Below, in pieces: positions 27,296-35,676 of a stretch of DNA of 37,431 nt. This DNA comes from Phenylobacterium sp. (GTDB lineage: Bacteria; Pseudomonadota; Alphaproteobacteria; Caulobacterales; Caulobacteraceae), in the NCBI RefSeq assembly GCF_030697305.1, contig NZ_JAUYQL010000022.1, forward strand, positions 1-37,431, read 5' to 3'. Both the position numbers and the translations under genes were made by a program. Each line of letters opens with the position of its first letter. Position 1 is the first letter of the stretch. The notes below the pieces were generated by a model. It searched no databases and was not told the DNA's origin. It was given only the letters and a program-made list of their open reading frames with translations.

Positions 27296-28603
27296 ATGAG
27301 CGCCGCCAGCCGTACGCGCAGCGAGCACTACGCGCCGATCGCCATCCTGCTGCACTGGCTGATCGCCGCGGCGATCATCCTGCAGGTGGTGCTGTCGTCG
27401 CGCATGGAGGGGCCGCGCAGCCCCGAGCTGTTCGCGGTGGTGCAACTGCACAAGTCCGTGGGCATCACCGTGCTGCTGCTGAGTCTGGTCCGGCTGGGCT
27501 GGCGGTTGGCCAACCCGCCGCCGCCGCTGCCCGCGACCATGCCGCGCTGGGAGCGGGTGCTGGCGGCGATCACCCACGTGGGCTTCTACGCGGTAATGAT
27601 CGGCATGCCGCTGACCGGCTGGATCATGGTCTCGACCAGCCGCATCTCGTTGCCCACGCTGCTGTATGGCGTCGCGCCCTGGCCGCACATCCCCGGGCTT
27701 GTCGGCCTGACCGGTGACGCGCGCCACCTTTGGCACGAGATCGGCGAGGTCGGCCACGACGTGATCATCAAGGGCTTCTACCTGCTGCTCGCCCTGCACG
27801 TGGCCGGCGCGCTGAAGCATCAGCTTTTCAGCCGCGACGAGCCGGTGCTGTCGCGTATGGCCCCCGGCGCCAAGGCCGGCCGCTGGCTGGAGCCCCGCAT
27901 CGCGATCATCGTCGCCGGCGTGGTCGCGGTGATCGCCTTCGGCATGCTGGTCAAACCGCCGCTGCATGTCGCGGCCCCGGCGCCGAAGCCGGCGGCCGAC
28001 GTGGTCGACGAGCCGCCCGCGCCCACCACGGCCGCGCCGCCCGCGCCAGTCGCTGCAACGCCGGCCGAGGAGGCCGCCAAGGCCGCTGAACCTGCGACGC
28101 CGGCTGAGCCCGTGCGCTGGGCGGTGGCCAAGGGCTCGGAGATCGACTTCGCCACCAACTGGGGCGACACCGCGATCCAGGGGCGTTTCGCGCGGTTCGA
28201 CGCCGACATCCTGTTCCACCCCGACGCGCTGGACCGATCCAAGGCCACGGTGACCATCGACCTTACCTCCGCCTCGACGGGCGACGCGCAGCGCGACGAG
28301 ATGCTGCCGTCCTCGGAGTGGTTCGACGCCGGCGCCCACCCCAAGGCGGTGTTCACCGCCACCCGCTTCGAAAAGACCGGCGAGGATCGTTTCGTGGCGC
28401 GTGGGACGCTGTCGTTGCGCGGCGTGACCAGGCCGGCCAGCCTGCCGTTCCGCCTGCAGATCGACGGCGACAAGGCACGCGTGCGCGGTGTAACCACCCT
28501 CGACCGGACGGCGTTCGGCGTGGGCCAGGGCGAGTGGACGAGCACCGATCAGATACCGGCCAGCGTCAAGGTGAGCGTGGACCTGAGGGCGACCAGGCGG
28601 TAG
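27296..28603 (+). CDS. Cytochrome b561 fused to a C-terminal YceI domain
   Basis: 435-residue fusion. Residues about 12-180 are a four-helix bacterial cytochrome b561. Likely heme ligands are H20, H52, H154 and H168, with the same spacings (32 and 14) as E. coli CybB. A fifth helix spans about 201-222. An Ala/Pro linker (about 223-272) leads to a YceI domain (about 274-433) with DTAIQGRFARFDADILF, SSEWFDAGAHPKAVFTATRF and RTAFGVGQGEW. The YceI part should be periplasmic. A lipid-soluble electron carrier or quinone bound by YceI and oxidised or reduced by b561 is a reasonable inference. Its stop is 5 bases before the Sua5 start. Confidence 0.94.
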   Translation: MSAASRTRSEHYAPIAILLHWLIAAAIILQVVLSSRMEGPRSPELFAVVQLHKSVGITVLLLSLVRLGWRLANPPPPLPATMPRWERVLAAITHVGFYAVMIGMPLTGWIMVSTSRISLPTLLYGVAPWPHIPGLVGLTGDARHLWHEIGEVGHDVIIKGFYLLLALHVAGALKHQLFSRDEPVLSRMAPGAKAGRWLEPRIAIIVAGVVAVIAFGMLVKPPLHVAAPAPKPAADVVDEPPAPTTAAPPAPVAATPAEEAAKAAEPATPAEPVRWAVAKGSEIDFATNWGDTAIQGRFARFDADILFHPDALDRSKATVTIDLTSASTGDAQRDEMLPSSEWFDAGAHPKAVFTATRFEKTGEDRFVARGTLSLRGVTRPASLPFRLQIDGDKARVRGVTTLDRTAFGVGQGEWTSTDQIPASVKVSVDLRATRR

Positions 28604-28608
28604 CCGCA

Positions 28609-29505
28609 ATGGCGCAGGCGTTGCGCGCCGGCCGACTGGTCATGTTGCCCACCGAGACGGTCTACGGCCTCGCCGCCGACGGCGCCGATGCGCACGCGGT
28701 CGCCGCGATCTATGCGGCCAAGGGCCGGCCGAGCTTCAATCCGCTGATCGCCCATGTCGCCGATCTCGCCGCCGCCGAGCGCGTCGCCGTGCTGGATGAT
28801 CGCGCACGGACGCTGGCCGCGCAGTTCTGGCCGGGACCCCTGACCCTCGTGGCGCCGATCCGCGACGCGGGCGCGGTGTGCGACCTGGCGCGCGCCGGCC
28901 TGGACACCGTGGCGATCCGCGTGCCCAGCCATCCAGCGGCGCGCGCGGTGCTGGCGGCGTTCGGCGGCGCGGTGGTCGCCCCGTCGGCCAACCGCTCGGG
29001 GCGGCCCAGCCCGACAACCTGGGCCGACGCCATGGAGGAGACCGGCTTCGCCATCGCCGCCAGCTTGGACGGAGGCGCCTGCGCAATTGGCTTGGAATCC
29101 ACTGTGCTGGGCCTGATCGACCAACCACGCCTGCTGCGCCCGGGCGCGGTGACCAGGCCGCAGATCGAGGCGCTGATCGGGCCGCTCGCCGAGGCCGGCG
29201 ACGACGCCAGACGCTCGCCCGGCCGCCTGGCCAGGCACTATTCGCCGAACGCGCCGGTGCGGCTGGAGGCGGAGGGGCCACGCGAAGGAGAGGCGTTCCT
29301 GGGCTTTGGGCCGGACGTTCCTGCGACACCCTGGAACCTGAGTCCGGCGGGCGATGCGGCGGAGGCGGCGGCGAACCTGTTCAGCTACCTGCGCGCCGCC
29401 GATCGCACGGAGCCCTCCGCCATCGCCGTGGCCCCGATTCCTGAAGCGGGATTGGGCGAGGCGATCAACGACCGCCTGCGCCGCGCCGCGGGCTTCGTCG
29501 GATGA
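28609..29505 (+). CDS. L-threonylcarbamoyladenylate synthase (Sua5/TsaC)
   Basis: Makes threonylcarbamoyl-AMP for the t6A modification of ANN-decoding tRNAs. It has 298 residues: a YrdC domain (1-about 195) plus the C-terminal Sua5 domain (about 215-298), hence the long form. Key blocks are LPTETVYGLAADG, AAKGRPSFNPLIAHV, FWPGPLTLV, APSANRSGRPSPTT, CAIGLESTVL, LLRPGAVT and GRLARHYSPNAPV. ATG 28609 is used because no standard start occurs for some distance upstream in frame and AGGCGG precedes it by 8 bases. The N-terminus is slightly shorter than in most relatives. Confidence 0.94.
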   Translation: MAQALRAGRLVMLPTETVYGLAADGADAHAVAAIYAAKGRPSFNPLIAHVADLAAAERVAVLDDRARTLAAQFWPGPLTLVAPIRDAGAVCDLARAGLDTVAIRVPSHPAARAVLAAFGGAVVAPSANRSGRPSPTTWADAMEETGFAIAASLDGGACAIGLESTVLGLIDQPRLLRPGAVTRPQIEALIGPLAEAGDDARRSPGRLARHYSPNAPVRLEAEGPREGEAFLGFGPDVPATPWNLSPAGDAAEAAANLFSYLRAADRTEPSAIAVAPIPEAGLGEAINDRLRRAAGFVG

Positions 29506-29566
29506 TCCGAGCCTGGATCGCGGCCGGCTGGCGCGTCCGCCACGCCGGGTTTAGGATTTTGCGGTC

Positions 29567-30976
29567 ATGACCAAGCCTGTCCCCGCCGACATCATCTCCC
29601 GCCTGAAAGCCGTGCTCGGTGAGAACGGCTGGAGCCAGGACCCCGAGCGCCTGCAGCCGAAGCTGGTGGAGTGGCGCGACCGCTGGTTCGGCGACACCCC
29701 GTTCCTGGCGCTGCCGGCGAACACGGCCCAGGTCTCCGCGGTCGTGGGGGTCTGCTACGAGGCCGGCGTGGCGATCACCCCGCAAGGCGGCAATACCGGC
29801 CTGGTAGGCGGACAGATCCCCAAGGGGGAGATCCTGCTGTCCACCGAAAAGCTGTCGCGGGTGCGCGAGATCGAGACCTTCGACGACGTGATCGTGGCCG
29901 AGGCCGGCGTCACCCTGGCGGCGATCCACGAGGCGGCGGCGGGCGCCAATCGGCGCTTTCCCCTGGGCCTCGCGTCAGAGGGCTCAGCGACGGTCGGCGG
30001 GTTCATCTCCACCAACGCCGGCGGCACCCAGGTGCTGCGTTACGGCACGGCGCGCAGCCTGGTGCTGGGGCTTGAGGCGGTGTTGCCGAACGGCGATGTC
30101 TGGGACGGTCTGAAACGCCTGCGCAAGGACAACACGGGCTACGACCTGAAGCAGCTGCTGATCGGGGCGGAGGGCACGCTGGGCGTGGTCACCGCGGCCA
30201 GCTTGAAGCTGTTCCCGGTGCTGGAGTCGCGCGCCGTCGCCTGGATCGGACTGACAGGCCTGGACGCCGCGGTGCAACTCCTGGCCCGCGCCAAGCAGGA
30301 GGCCGGCGGCGCCGTCGAGGCGTTCGAGATGATCGCGCGGATCGGCGTCGAGTTCGTGCTGCGCAACATGCCCGGCTCCCGCGATCCGCTGGACGCGCCC
30401 TATCCCTACTACGTGCTGGTGGAGTTCGCGTCCGGCGAGCCCGGCTCTGCGGAAGGGGCGATGGAGCGGTTCCTGGCCAAGGGGCTGGAGGACGGCCTGG
30501 TGGCCGACGCGGCGCTGGCCCAGACCGGCGCCCAGGCCAAGGCCCTGTGGGCTTTGCGCGAAAACCAGTCGGCGGCCCAGAAGCCCGAGGGCGTGGTGTG
30601 GAAGCACGACGTCTCGGTGCCGGTCTCGCAGGTCGCGACCTTCATTCAGCAGGCCGACGCCGCCATGGAACGGCTGACGCCCGGCTGCCGCATCGCCGCC
30701 TTCGGTCATGTGGGCGACGGCAATGTCCACTACGACGTGTTCGGGCCCGTGGGCGGCGACCCCGCCTTGCACGAGGCGACGCGCGACGAGGCCGGGCGGA
30801 TCGTCAACGACATCATCGCCGGCTTCGGCGGCTCGATCTCAGCCGAGCACGGCCTAGGGTCGATGAAGACCGACGAGGCCGCCCACTACAAGAGCCCGGT
30901 CGAGCTCGCCGCCCAGCGAGCCGTGCGCCTGGCGCTGGACCCCAAGAGGATCATGAATCCTCGGGTTCTGTTCTAA
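29567..30976 (+). CDS. FAD-binding oxidoreductase, D-2-hydroxyglutarate/D-lactate dehydrogenase family
   Basis: 469-residue flavoprotein with a PCMH-type FAD domain (TPQGGNTGLVGGQIPKGE, LGLASEGSATVGGFISTNAGG, GAEGTLGVVTAASLKLFP) and a C-terminal substrate domain containing FGHVGDGNVHYDVF and the closing ISAEHGLGSMKTD and DPKRIMNP. This pattern is shared by D-2-hydroxyglutarate dehydrogenases, D-lactate dehydrogenases and GlcD. Single-gene context and the lack of glcE/glcF argue against glycolate oxidase. The substrate is probably D-2-hydroxyglutarate or D-lactate. Confidence 0.93.
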   Translation: MTKPVPADIISRLKAVLGENGWSQDPERLQPKLVEWRDRWFGDTPFLALPANTAQVSAVVGVCYEAGVAITPQGGNTGLVGGQIPKGEILLSTEKLSRVREIETFDDVIVAEAGVTLAAIHEAAAGANRRFPLGLASEGSATVGGFISTNAGGTQVLRYGTARSLVLGLEAVLPNGDVWDGLKRLRKDNTGYDLKQLLIGAEGTLGVVTAASLKLFPVLESRAVAWIGLTGLDAAVQLLARAKQEAGGAVEAFEMIARIGVEFVLRNMPGSRDPLDAPYPYYVLVEFASGEPGSAEGAMERFLAKGLEDGLVADAALAQTGAQAKALWALRENQSAAQKPEGVVWKHDVSVPVSQVATFIQQADAAMERLTPGCRIAAFGHVGDGNVHYDVFGPVGGDPALHEATRDEAGRIVNDIIAGFGGSISAEHGLGSMKTDEAAHYKSPVELAAQRAVRLALDPKRIMNPRVLF

Positions 30977-31049
30977 GACGCAGCGTTTCTCGTTTGCGAT
31001 TCGCCGTCGGCGCCGTGAAGCTCGCGGCGAAAGGCTGAAGGAGGCCGCC

Positions 31050-31835
31050 ATGCTGATCGTCATCTCCCCCGCCAAGGCGCTGGATTTCTCGCGGCCCGAC
31101 GAGCGCGCGCCGGTGAGCACGCCGCAACTGGCTGACCAGACGGTGGAGCTGGCCAAGGTCACCCGGCGGCTGAAGGTCGCCGACCTGAAGCGATTGATGT
31201 CACTGTCGGACAACCTGGCGAAGCTGAACCGCGAGCGCTTCCAGGCCTTCGATCCGGCTTCTGAGGAGGGCGTGCAGGCCGCGTTCGCGTTCAACGGCGA
31301 CGTCTATCAGGGCCTGCAGGCGCGCACGCTCGATCGCAAGGGACTAGCCTGGGCGCAGGACCATCTGCGCATCCTGTCAGGGCTCTACGGCGTGCTGCGG
31401 CCGCTGGACGTGATCCAGCCCTACCGCCTGGAGATGGGCGTGCGGCTGAAGACGCGGCGCGGGCAGAGCCTCTACGACTTTTGGGGAGCGCGGATCTCCA
31501 AGCAGCTCAACGCCGACGCCGAGGGCCACAAGGACCCGACGGTGGTGAACCTGGCCAGCAGCGAATATTTCGGCGCGGTGGACCTGAAGGCATTGAAGGC
31601 GCCGACGCTTACCTGCCGGTTCGTCGAGGAGAAGGACGGCGAGCGGCGGATGCTGGGTTTCTTCGCCAAGAAGGCCCGGGGCCTGATGGCGCGTTTCGTC
31701 ATAGACAACCGCATCGAGCGGACCGAGGACCTCAAGGGGTTCGACGTTGCGGGCTACCGCTTCGAGCCCAGCCTGGCGAAAGACGGAGAATGGACATTCT
31801 CGCGTCCGCAACCGGCCGCCGCGGCGGCGGCCTGA
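31050..31835 (+). CDS. yaaA: Peroxide stress protein YaaA (UPF0246)
   Basis: 261-residue cytosolic protein. E. coli YaaA lowers free iron and protects DNA from hydrogen peroxide. The start MLIVISPAKALDF is diagnostic, followed by LSDNLAKLNRERFQAF, AFNGDVYQGLQA, HLRILSGLYGVLRPLD, PYRLEMG, NLASSEYFGAV and FFAKKARGLMARFVI. The C-terminus ends in an alanine run. It is 22 bases from the SDR gene and lies in a plus-strand run. Confidence 0.95.
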   Translation: MLIVISPAKALDFSRPDERAPVSTPQLADQTVELAKVTRRLKVADLKRLMSLSDNLAKLNRERFQAFDPASEEGVQAAFAFNGDVYQGLQARTLDRKGLAWAQDHLRILSGLYGVLRPLDVIQPYRLEMGVRLKTRRGQSLYDFWGARISKQLNADAEGHKDPTVVNLASSEYFGAVDLKALKAPTLTCRFVEEKDGERRMLGFFAKKARGLMARFVIDNRIERTEDLKGFDVAGYRFEPSLAKDGEWTFSRPQPAAAAAA

Positions 31836-31857
31836 ACGCCGCCAGCAGGAGATTCCA

Positions 31858-32640
31858 GTGGCCTACCAACCTTTCGACCTCACCGGGCAGGTGGCGCTGG
31901 TCACCGGCGGCAACGGCGGGATCGGGCTGGGGATGGCGGAAGCGCTGGCCCAGGCCGGCGCCGACCTCGTGATCTGGGGCTCGAACCCGGACAAGACCGC
32001 GGCGGCAGAGGCGCGACTGGAGGCGATCGGCGGGCGGGTGCTCAGCCGGGTGGTGGACGTCTCCGACGAGCACGCGGTGGCGGCGGGCATGACGGCCGCG
32101 GTCGAGGCGATGGGCGCGGTCCACACGGTGATCGCCAACGCCGGCGTCAGCGGAAAGGGCCAGCCGTTCGCCGAGACCACGACGGAGAGCTACCGCAAGG
32201 TGCTGGCGGTGAACCTCGACGGGGTTTTCTTCACCTTCCGCGAGGCGTGCCGACACATGATCGATCGGGCCAAGGCCGGCGATCCGGGCGGTTCGCTGGT
32301 GGTGATCTCGTCGCTGTCGGCCGTGGAGGGCGCGCCGCGCAACGAACCCTACGCCTCCACCAAGGCCGCGGTGCTGGCGATGACCCGCGGCGTGGCCGTG
32401 GAACACGCGCGCTACGGCGTGCGGGCCAACGCCATCCTGCCGGGTTGGATCGCCACCGAGATGACCGGAGACGCGCAAGGCAGCCAGGTGTTCACCGACA
32501 AGGTCATCACCCGCGTGCCGGCCCGCCGCTGGGGCCAGCCGGCGGATTTCGGCGGCCTGGCCGTGTACTTGGCGTCGGGCGCGTCGAGCTTCCATACGGG
32601 CGACAGCTTCATCGTCGACGGCGGCTACGGCATCTTCTAG
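31858..32640 (+). CDS. SDR family oxidoreductase
   Basis: 260-residue classical short-chain dehydrogenase. The cofactor motif TGGNGGIG is at 16-23. NAGVSG follows, then the catalytic Ser in VISSLSA, YxxxK as YASTK, PGWIATEM and a C-terminal VDGGYGIF. Asn-Pro-Asp (WGSNPDK) after the second strand suggests NAD or NADP preference cannot be set by eye. The start is GTG 31858 with AGGAG 6 bases upstream. The substrate is unknown. Confidence 0.94.
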   Translation: MAYQPFDLTGQVALVTGGNGGIGLGMAEALAQAGADLVIWGSNPDKTAAAEARLEAIGGRVLSRVVDVSDEHAVAAGMTAAVEAMGAVHTVIANAGVSGKGQPFAETTTESYRKVLAVNLDGVFFTFREACRHMIDRAKAGDPGGSLVVISSLSAVEGAPRNEPYASTKAAVLAMTRGVAVEHARYGVRANAILPGWIATEMTGDAQGSQVFTDKVITRVPARRWGQPADFGGLAVYLASGASSFHTGDSFIVDGGYGIF

Positions 32641-33254
32641 GGCGCGCTGGCCAGATAGGCGGCGGGGTCGGAGAGGAACGCGCCGAAGGTCGACAGGCAG
32701 CCCTGCCACACGCCGATGTGGGTGCGCATCTCGTCACGGACATCGTGTGATGAGAGGATCGCGGCGTACATCACGTGAGGCCGACCGGCGGCGTCCTGGA
32801 AGGCGCGGCAGCTGATCGAGGTCTGGTTGAAGGCGTTGAGTTGCACCAGCGTCGCGCCGCGCTTCTCCGCGCCCGTGGAGAACGCCATGGCTTGGCAGGC
32901 CTTCCCCTGGGCGTTGCAGTCCACGTACTGAACGCCGAAGCTGAAGTTGGCGGCCGTGACCTTCACGGCGACGTCGTTGTCGCCGGTGCGCGAGACCTCG
33001 CCCTTGGCGTCCATGGTCGCCAGCAGGGCGACCAAGCTTGCGGGATCGCGGGCGTCGAACGGGCCGCTTGCAGCAGGCTTTGGCGCAGCAGGTTTCGGCG
33101 CGGCAGGCTTATCGGCGACAGCCTTCGGCCCGGCGGGTTTTGCGGCAGGCGCGGCCTTGGCGGGCTGAGGCTTGGCTGGCGCAGGTTTATCAGGCGTCGG
33201 GCTGGCCGCCGCCAGGGCGAGCGCCGCGATCAGGAGCGGAAGGCGCTTGAGCAT
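32637..33254 (-). CDS. Secreted YbjN-like protein with a Pro/Ala/Lys-rich linker
   Basis: 205 residues. A signal peptide (about 1-18) is followed by a low-complexity Pro-Ala-Lys segment at about 20-63. A folded domain at about 64-205 resembles alphaproteobacterial YbjN proteins: VKVTAANFSFGVQYVDC, KACQAMAFSTG, LVQLNAFNQTSISCRAFQD and the final GVWQGCLSTFGAFL. Four cysteines in the domain may form disulfides in the periplasm. The function is unknown. The end overlaps the SDR stop codon, and the start is divergent from the TIGR02301 gene. Confidence 0.75.
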   Translation of the reverse strand: MLKRLPLLIAALALAAASPTPDKPAPAKPQPAKAAPAAKPAGPKAVADKPAAPKPAAPKPAASGPFDARDPASLVALLATMDAKGEVSRTGDNDVAVKVTAANFSFGVQYVDCNAQGKACQAMAFSTGAEKRGATLVQLNAFNQTSISCRAFQDAAGRPHVMYAAILSSHDVRDEMRTHIGVWQGCLSTFGAFLSDPAAYLASAP

Positions 33255-33324
33255 CGTCGATGGCTAGCAGACAGCCGCGGTGCGCGCGAGTGACAGGCGC
33301 GCGGCGCGACGCCATAAGGCGCAG

Positions 33325-33702
33325 ATGCGTGCAGCCGTCCTGATCTCAGCCATGAGCCTGGCCCTCGCGGCCCCTGCCGCCGCCCAACCGGGCGCTGTGA
33401 AACGGCCGATCCTGCTTGAGCTCGCCCAAGTGCTGGGCGAGAGCCATGCGCTGCGCCAGGCCTGCGCGGGCCCCGACGACCAGTTCTGGCGGGCGCGGAT
33501 GATGCGGTTGGTCGAGTTGGAACGCGCCGACCCTGATTTCGAGGGGCGGCTTAAAGGGGCGTTCAACCAGGGCTTCGCCGGACACGCCGGGTCGGCGTGC
33601 AGCGAGGCGACGCGCCGCGAGGAAGCCGCCGCCGCGGCCCGCGGGCGGGCGCTGTCCAGCCGGTTGGCCGGGACGATGGCGCCGGGACGCGAGCCACGCT
33701 AA
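33325..33702 (+). CDS. TIGR02301 family secreted protein
   Basis: 125-residue small exported protein with a signal peptide ending in APAAA near residue 20. The family pattern is visible as [32 protein letters not shown] and [10 protein letters not shown], then an Ala/Arg/Glu helix. Two cysteines, C47 and C92, probably pair. The family is confined to alphaproteobacteria and has no known function. I chose ATG 33325 because the signal peptide begins there; a GTG at 33280 would add 15 Arg-rich residues. Confidence 0.83.
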   Translation: MRAAVLISAMSLALAAPAAAQPGAVKRPILLELAQVLGESHALRQACAGPDDQFWRARMMRLVELERADPDFEGRLKGAFNQGFAGHAGSACSEATRREEAAAAARGRALSSRLAGTMAPGREPR

Positions 33703-33751
33703 GCTTCGCCGTCGGCGCAGGCGCGACGTTCAAGAGCGGGATGGTTCAACC

Positions 33752-34717
33752 ATGGATGTCGTAGCCCCCCTGGTGTTCGTGGTGCTGGCCGCGGTGATCC
33801 TGATGGGGGCGGTGAAGATCGTGCCGCAGGGCCGCGAATTCACCGTCGAGCGGTTCGGCCGCTACACCCGCACGCTGAAGCCCGGCATCAGTTTCCTCAC
33901 GCCCTTCGTCGAAGGCATCGGCCGGCGCATCAACATGATGGAGCAGGTGCTGGACGTGCCCAGCCAGGAAGTCATCACCAAGGACAACGTCGGCGTGAAG
34001 GTGGACGCCATCGTGTTCATCCAGGTGATCGACGCCGCGGCCGCCGCCTATCGGGTGACCAACCTGGACTTCGCCATCACCCAGCTGACCATGACCAACC
34101 TGCGCACGGTGGTGGGGTCGATGGAGCTGGACGAGGTGCTGTCGCAGCGTGACCAGATCAACAGCCGACTGCTGGGCGTGATCGACGAGGCGACCAGCCC
34201 CTGGGGCGTGAAGGTGGCGCGGATCGAGATCAAGGATCTGCAGCCGCCGCCAGACATCACCAACGCCATGGCCCGCCAGATGAAGGCCGAGCGCGAGCGG
34301 CGCGCGGTGATCACCGAGGCGGACGGCGAGAAGCAGGCGCAGATCACCCGCGCCGAAGGCGCCAAGCAGGCCGCCATCCTGGAGGCGGAGGGCCGCCGCG
34401 AGGCCGCCTACCGCGACGCCGAGGCGCGCGAGCGGGAAGCGGAGGCCGAGGCCAAGGCGACGTCCATGGTCTCCGACGCCATCGGCAGCGGCAACGTCAA
34501 CGCGCTGAACTACTTCGTGGCGCAGAAGTACGTCGACGCGTTCGCCAAGCTGGCCGAGAGCCCGAACCAGAAGACTGTGATCATCCCGGCGGAGATGTCG
34601 GCGCTGGTCGGCACCATCGCCGGCGTGGGCGAGCTGGTGCGCACCGCCCAGGGCGATGGCGAAGCGACGCGTCCGCCAAGGCCGCGTGCGCCGGCAGTCC
34701 CGCCGACCGGGGCCTGA
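33752..34717 (+). CDS. SPFH/stomatin-like membrane protein (QmcA type)
   Basis: 321 residues: an N-terminal membrane anchor (about 5-22), an SPFH domain (about 22-180, with [21 protein letters not shown] and [20 protein letters not shown]), a coiled coil rich in Ala, Glu and Lys (about 180-245, with [20 protein letters not shown]) and a conserved [18 protein letters not shown] stretch. QmcA-type proteins organise membrane microdomains or regulate proteases. The partner nfeD gene follows by 4 bases, which is the standard pairing. Confidence 0.94.
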   Translation: MDVVAPLVFVVLAAVILMGAVKIVPQGREFTVERFGRYTRTLKPGISFLTPFVEGIGRRINMMEQVLDVPSQEVITKDNVGVKVDAIVFIQVIDAAAAAYRVTNLDFAITQLTMTNLRTVVGSMELDEVLSQRDQINSRLLGVIDEATSPWGVKVARIEIKDLQPPPDITNAMARQMKAERERRAVITEADGEKQAQITRAEGAKQAAILEAEGRREAAYRDAEAREREAEAEAKATSMVSDAIGSGNVNALNYFVAQKYVDAFAKLAESPNQKTVIIPAEMSALVGTIAGVGELVRTAQGDGEATRPPRPRAPAVPPTGA

Positions 34718-34721
34718 TCGC

Positions 34722-35201
34722 GTGCAGGCGCTGATCGACCTCTACGGAACGCATCCCTTCTGGGTCTGGGCGGCGATCGGGGCGGCGTTCCTGGCGGTGG
34801 AGGTGGTCACCGGATCCGGCTGGCTCTTGTGGCCCGCGACCTCTGCGGCGCTGGTCGGCGTGCTGGCGCTGTTCGTCGACGTCGGCGCCCCGTGGTCGGT
34901 GCTGATCTTCGCCGGCCTGACCATCGCCGCGACCCTGCTGGCGCGGCGTTTCATCCTGCGGGTGGCGGGCGACGGGGCCGACATCAATGACAACGTCGCA
35001 CGGCTGATCGGCCACGCAGGGCTTGCGGCCCAGGCGTTCGAGCGCGGCGCAGGCCGCGTCTCGATCGACGGCAAGGAATGGGCGGCGGAGCTTGACGGAG
35101 CCGAGGCGTTGGCCGTCGGCGAGCGAGTCGAGGTGGTCGGCGTCAATGGCTCGCGGCTTCGCGTGCGGGCGTCTCGACCAGTTCCTCCAGGAACACCCTG
35201 A
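34722..35201 (+). CDS. NfeD family membrane protein
   Basis: 159-residue NfeD protein (short form, no protease domain). Membrane helices lie at about 14-75 (WVWAAIGAAFLAVEVVTGSG, then two more), and a C-terminal OB-fold domain at about 95-155 has ARLIGHAGLA and GERVEVVGVNGSRLRVR. It works with the stomatin-like protein encoded just upstream. The GTG start at 34722 follows that stop codon by 4 bases. Its last 59 bases are antisense to the end of the marR gene. Confidence 0.92.
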   Translation: MQALIDLYGTHPFWVWAAIGAAFLAVEVVTGSGWLLWPATSAALVGVLALFVDVGAPWSVLIFAGLTIAATLLARRFILRVAGDGADINDNVARLIGHAGLAAQAFERGAGRVSIDGKEWAAELDGAEALAVGERVEVVGVNGSRLRVRASRPVPPGTP

Positions 35202-35619
35202 GCGCCTTCAGGAAGGGCAAAGCCTCCAGGAACTCGTCGTCGGTGAAGGCGCCGCGCACCGCCTCGTTGCGGCCGCGCAGGGCGGTGACTGCGGCGTTGT
35301 AGGCCGCCAGGCCCGTGCGGGTGACGCGGACGCGCTTCTTGCGGCGATCGCCGACGTCGGCCAGCACGGCGACGAAGCCCTTGGCCTCCATCCGCTGCAG
35401 GGTGTTGGTGACCGCGCCCTTGGTGACCATGGTGGCGCGGGCGAGTTCGGCGGGGGTCTCCCCGTCGCCGTGGCGCACGAAGCGCGCCAGCAGGTCGAAC
35501 TGAGCATGGGTCATGCCGGCCGGCAGACGGCGGCCGATGACCTCACGCATGATCTGGCTGATGACCGTGACTTCCCGAAACACCTGGATGTCAGCGCGAT
35601 CCTGTGGGGCTGGCGGCAT
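35143..35619 (-). CDS. MarR family transcriptional regulator
   Basis: 158 residues with the winged-helix MarR fold: an N-terminal helix region, MTHAQFDLLARFVRHGDGETP, then the recognition helix region LARATMVTKGAVTNTLQRMEAKGFV and the wing DVGDRRKKRVRVT. MarR proteins bind palindromic operators as dimers and usually repress their own gene. Two palindromes occur in its leader (35620-35634 and 35660-35670), the likely autoregulatory sites. GGAGG sits 5 bases before the ATG. The 3' end overlaps nfeD by 59 bases. The inducer and target genes are unknown. Confidence 0.93.
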   Translation of the reverse strand: MPPAPQDRADIQVFREVTVISQIMREVIGRRLPAGMTHAQFDLLARFVRHGDGETPAELARATMVTKGAVTNTLQRMEAKGFVAVLADVGDRRKKRVRVTRTGLAAYNAAVTALRGRNEAVRGAFTDDEFLEALPFLKALRVFLEELVETPAREAASH

Positions 35620-35676
35620 GTATGCCTCCCATACCGTTTAACGTCCAACCACTATCATTTTGCACTGCAATGTCAA
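35620..35676 (-). promoter_or_regulatory. marR promoter region with two palindromes
   Basis: On the minus strand TTGACA (35676-35671) is a perfect -35 box that overlaps the rnhA stop codon. The exact -10 is unclear; GATAGT or TAGTGG lie at suboptimal spacing. Directly after the -35 is the perfect palindrome TTGCA-G-TGCAA (35670-35660), where a repressor would block polymerase. A second palindrome, GTATG-GGAGG-CATAC (35634-35620), encloses the Shine-Dalgarno sequence next to the ATG. It could be an operator or an mRNA hairpin. Confidence 0.55.

Noticed and set aside
27197..28609. 470-residue open frame antisense to the b561-YceI gene
   Set aside because: Low-complexity Arg/Gly/His content typical of shadow frames. 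The forward gene has all its conserved residues.
32947..33168. Plus-strand open frame across the Pro/Ala/Lys region of the YbjN-like gene
   Set aside because: It is antisense low-complexity sequence (Gly/Ala repeats) without a ribosome site.
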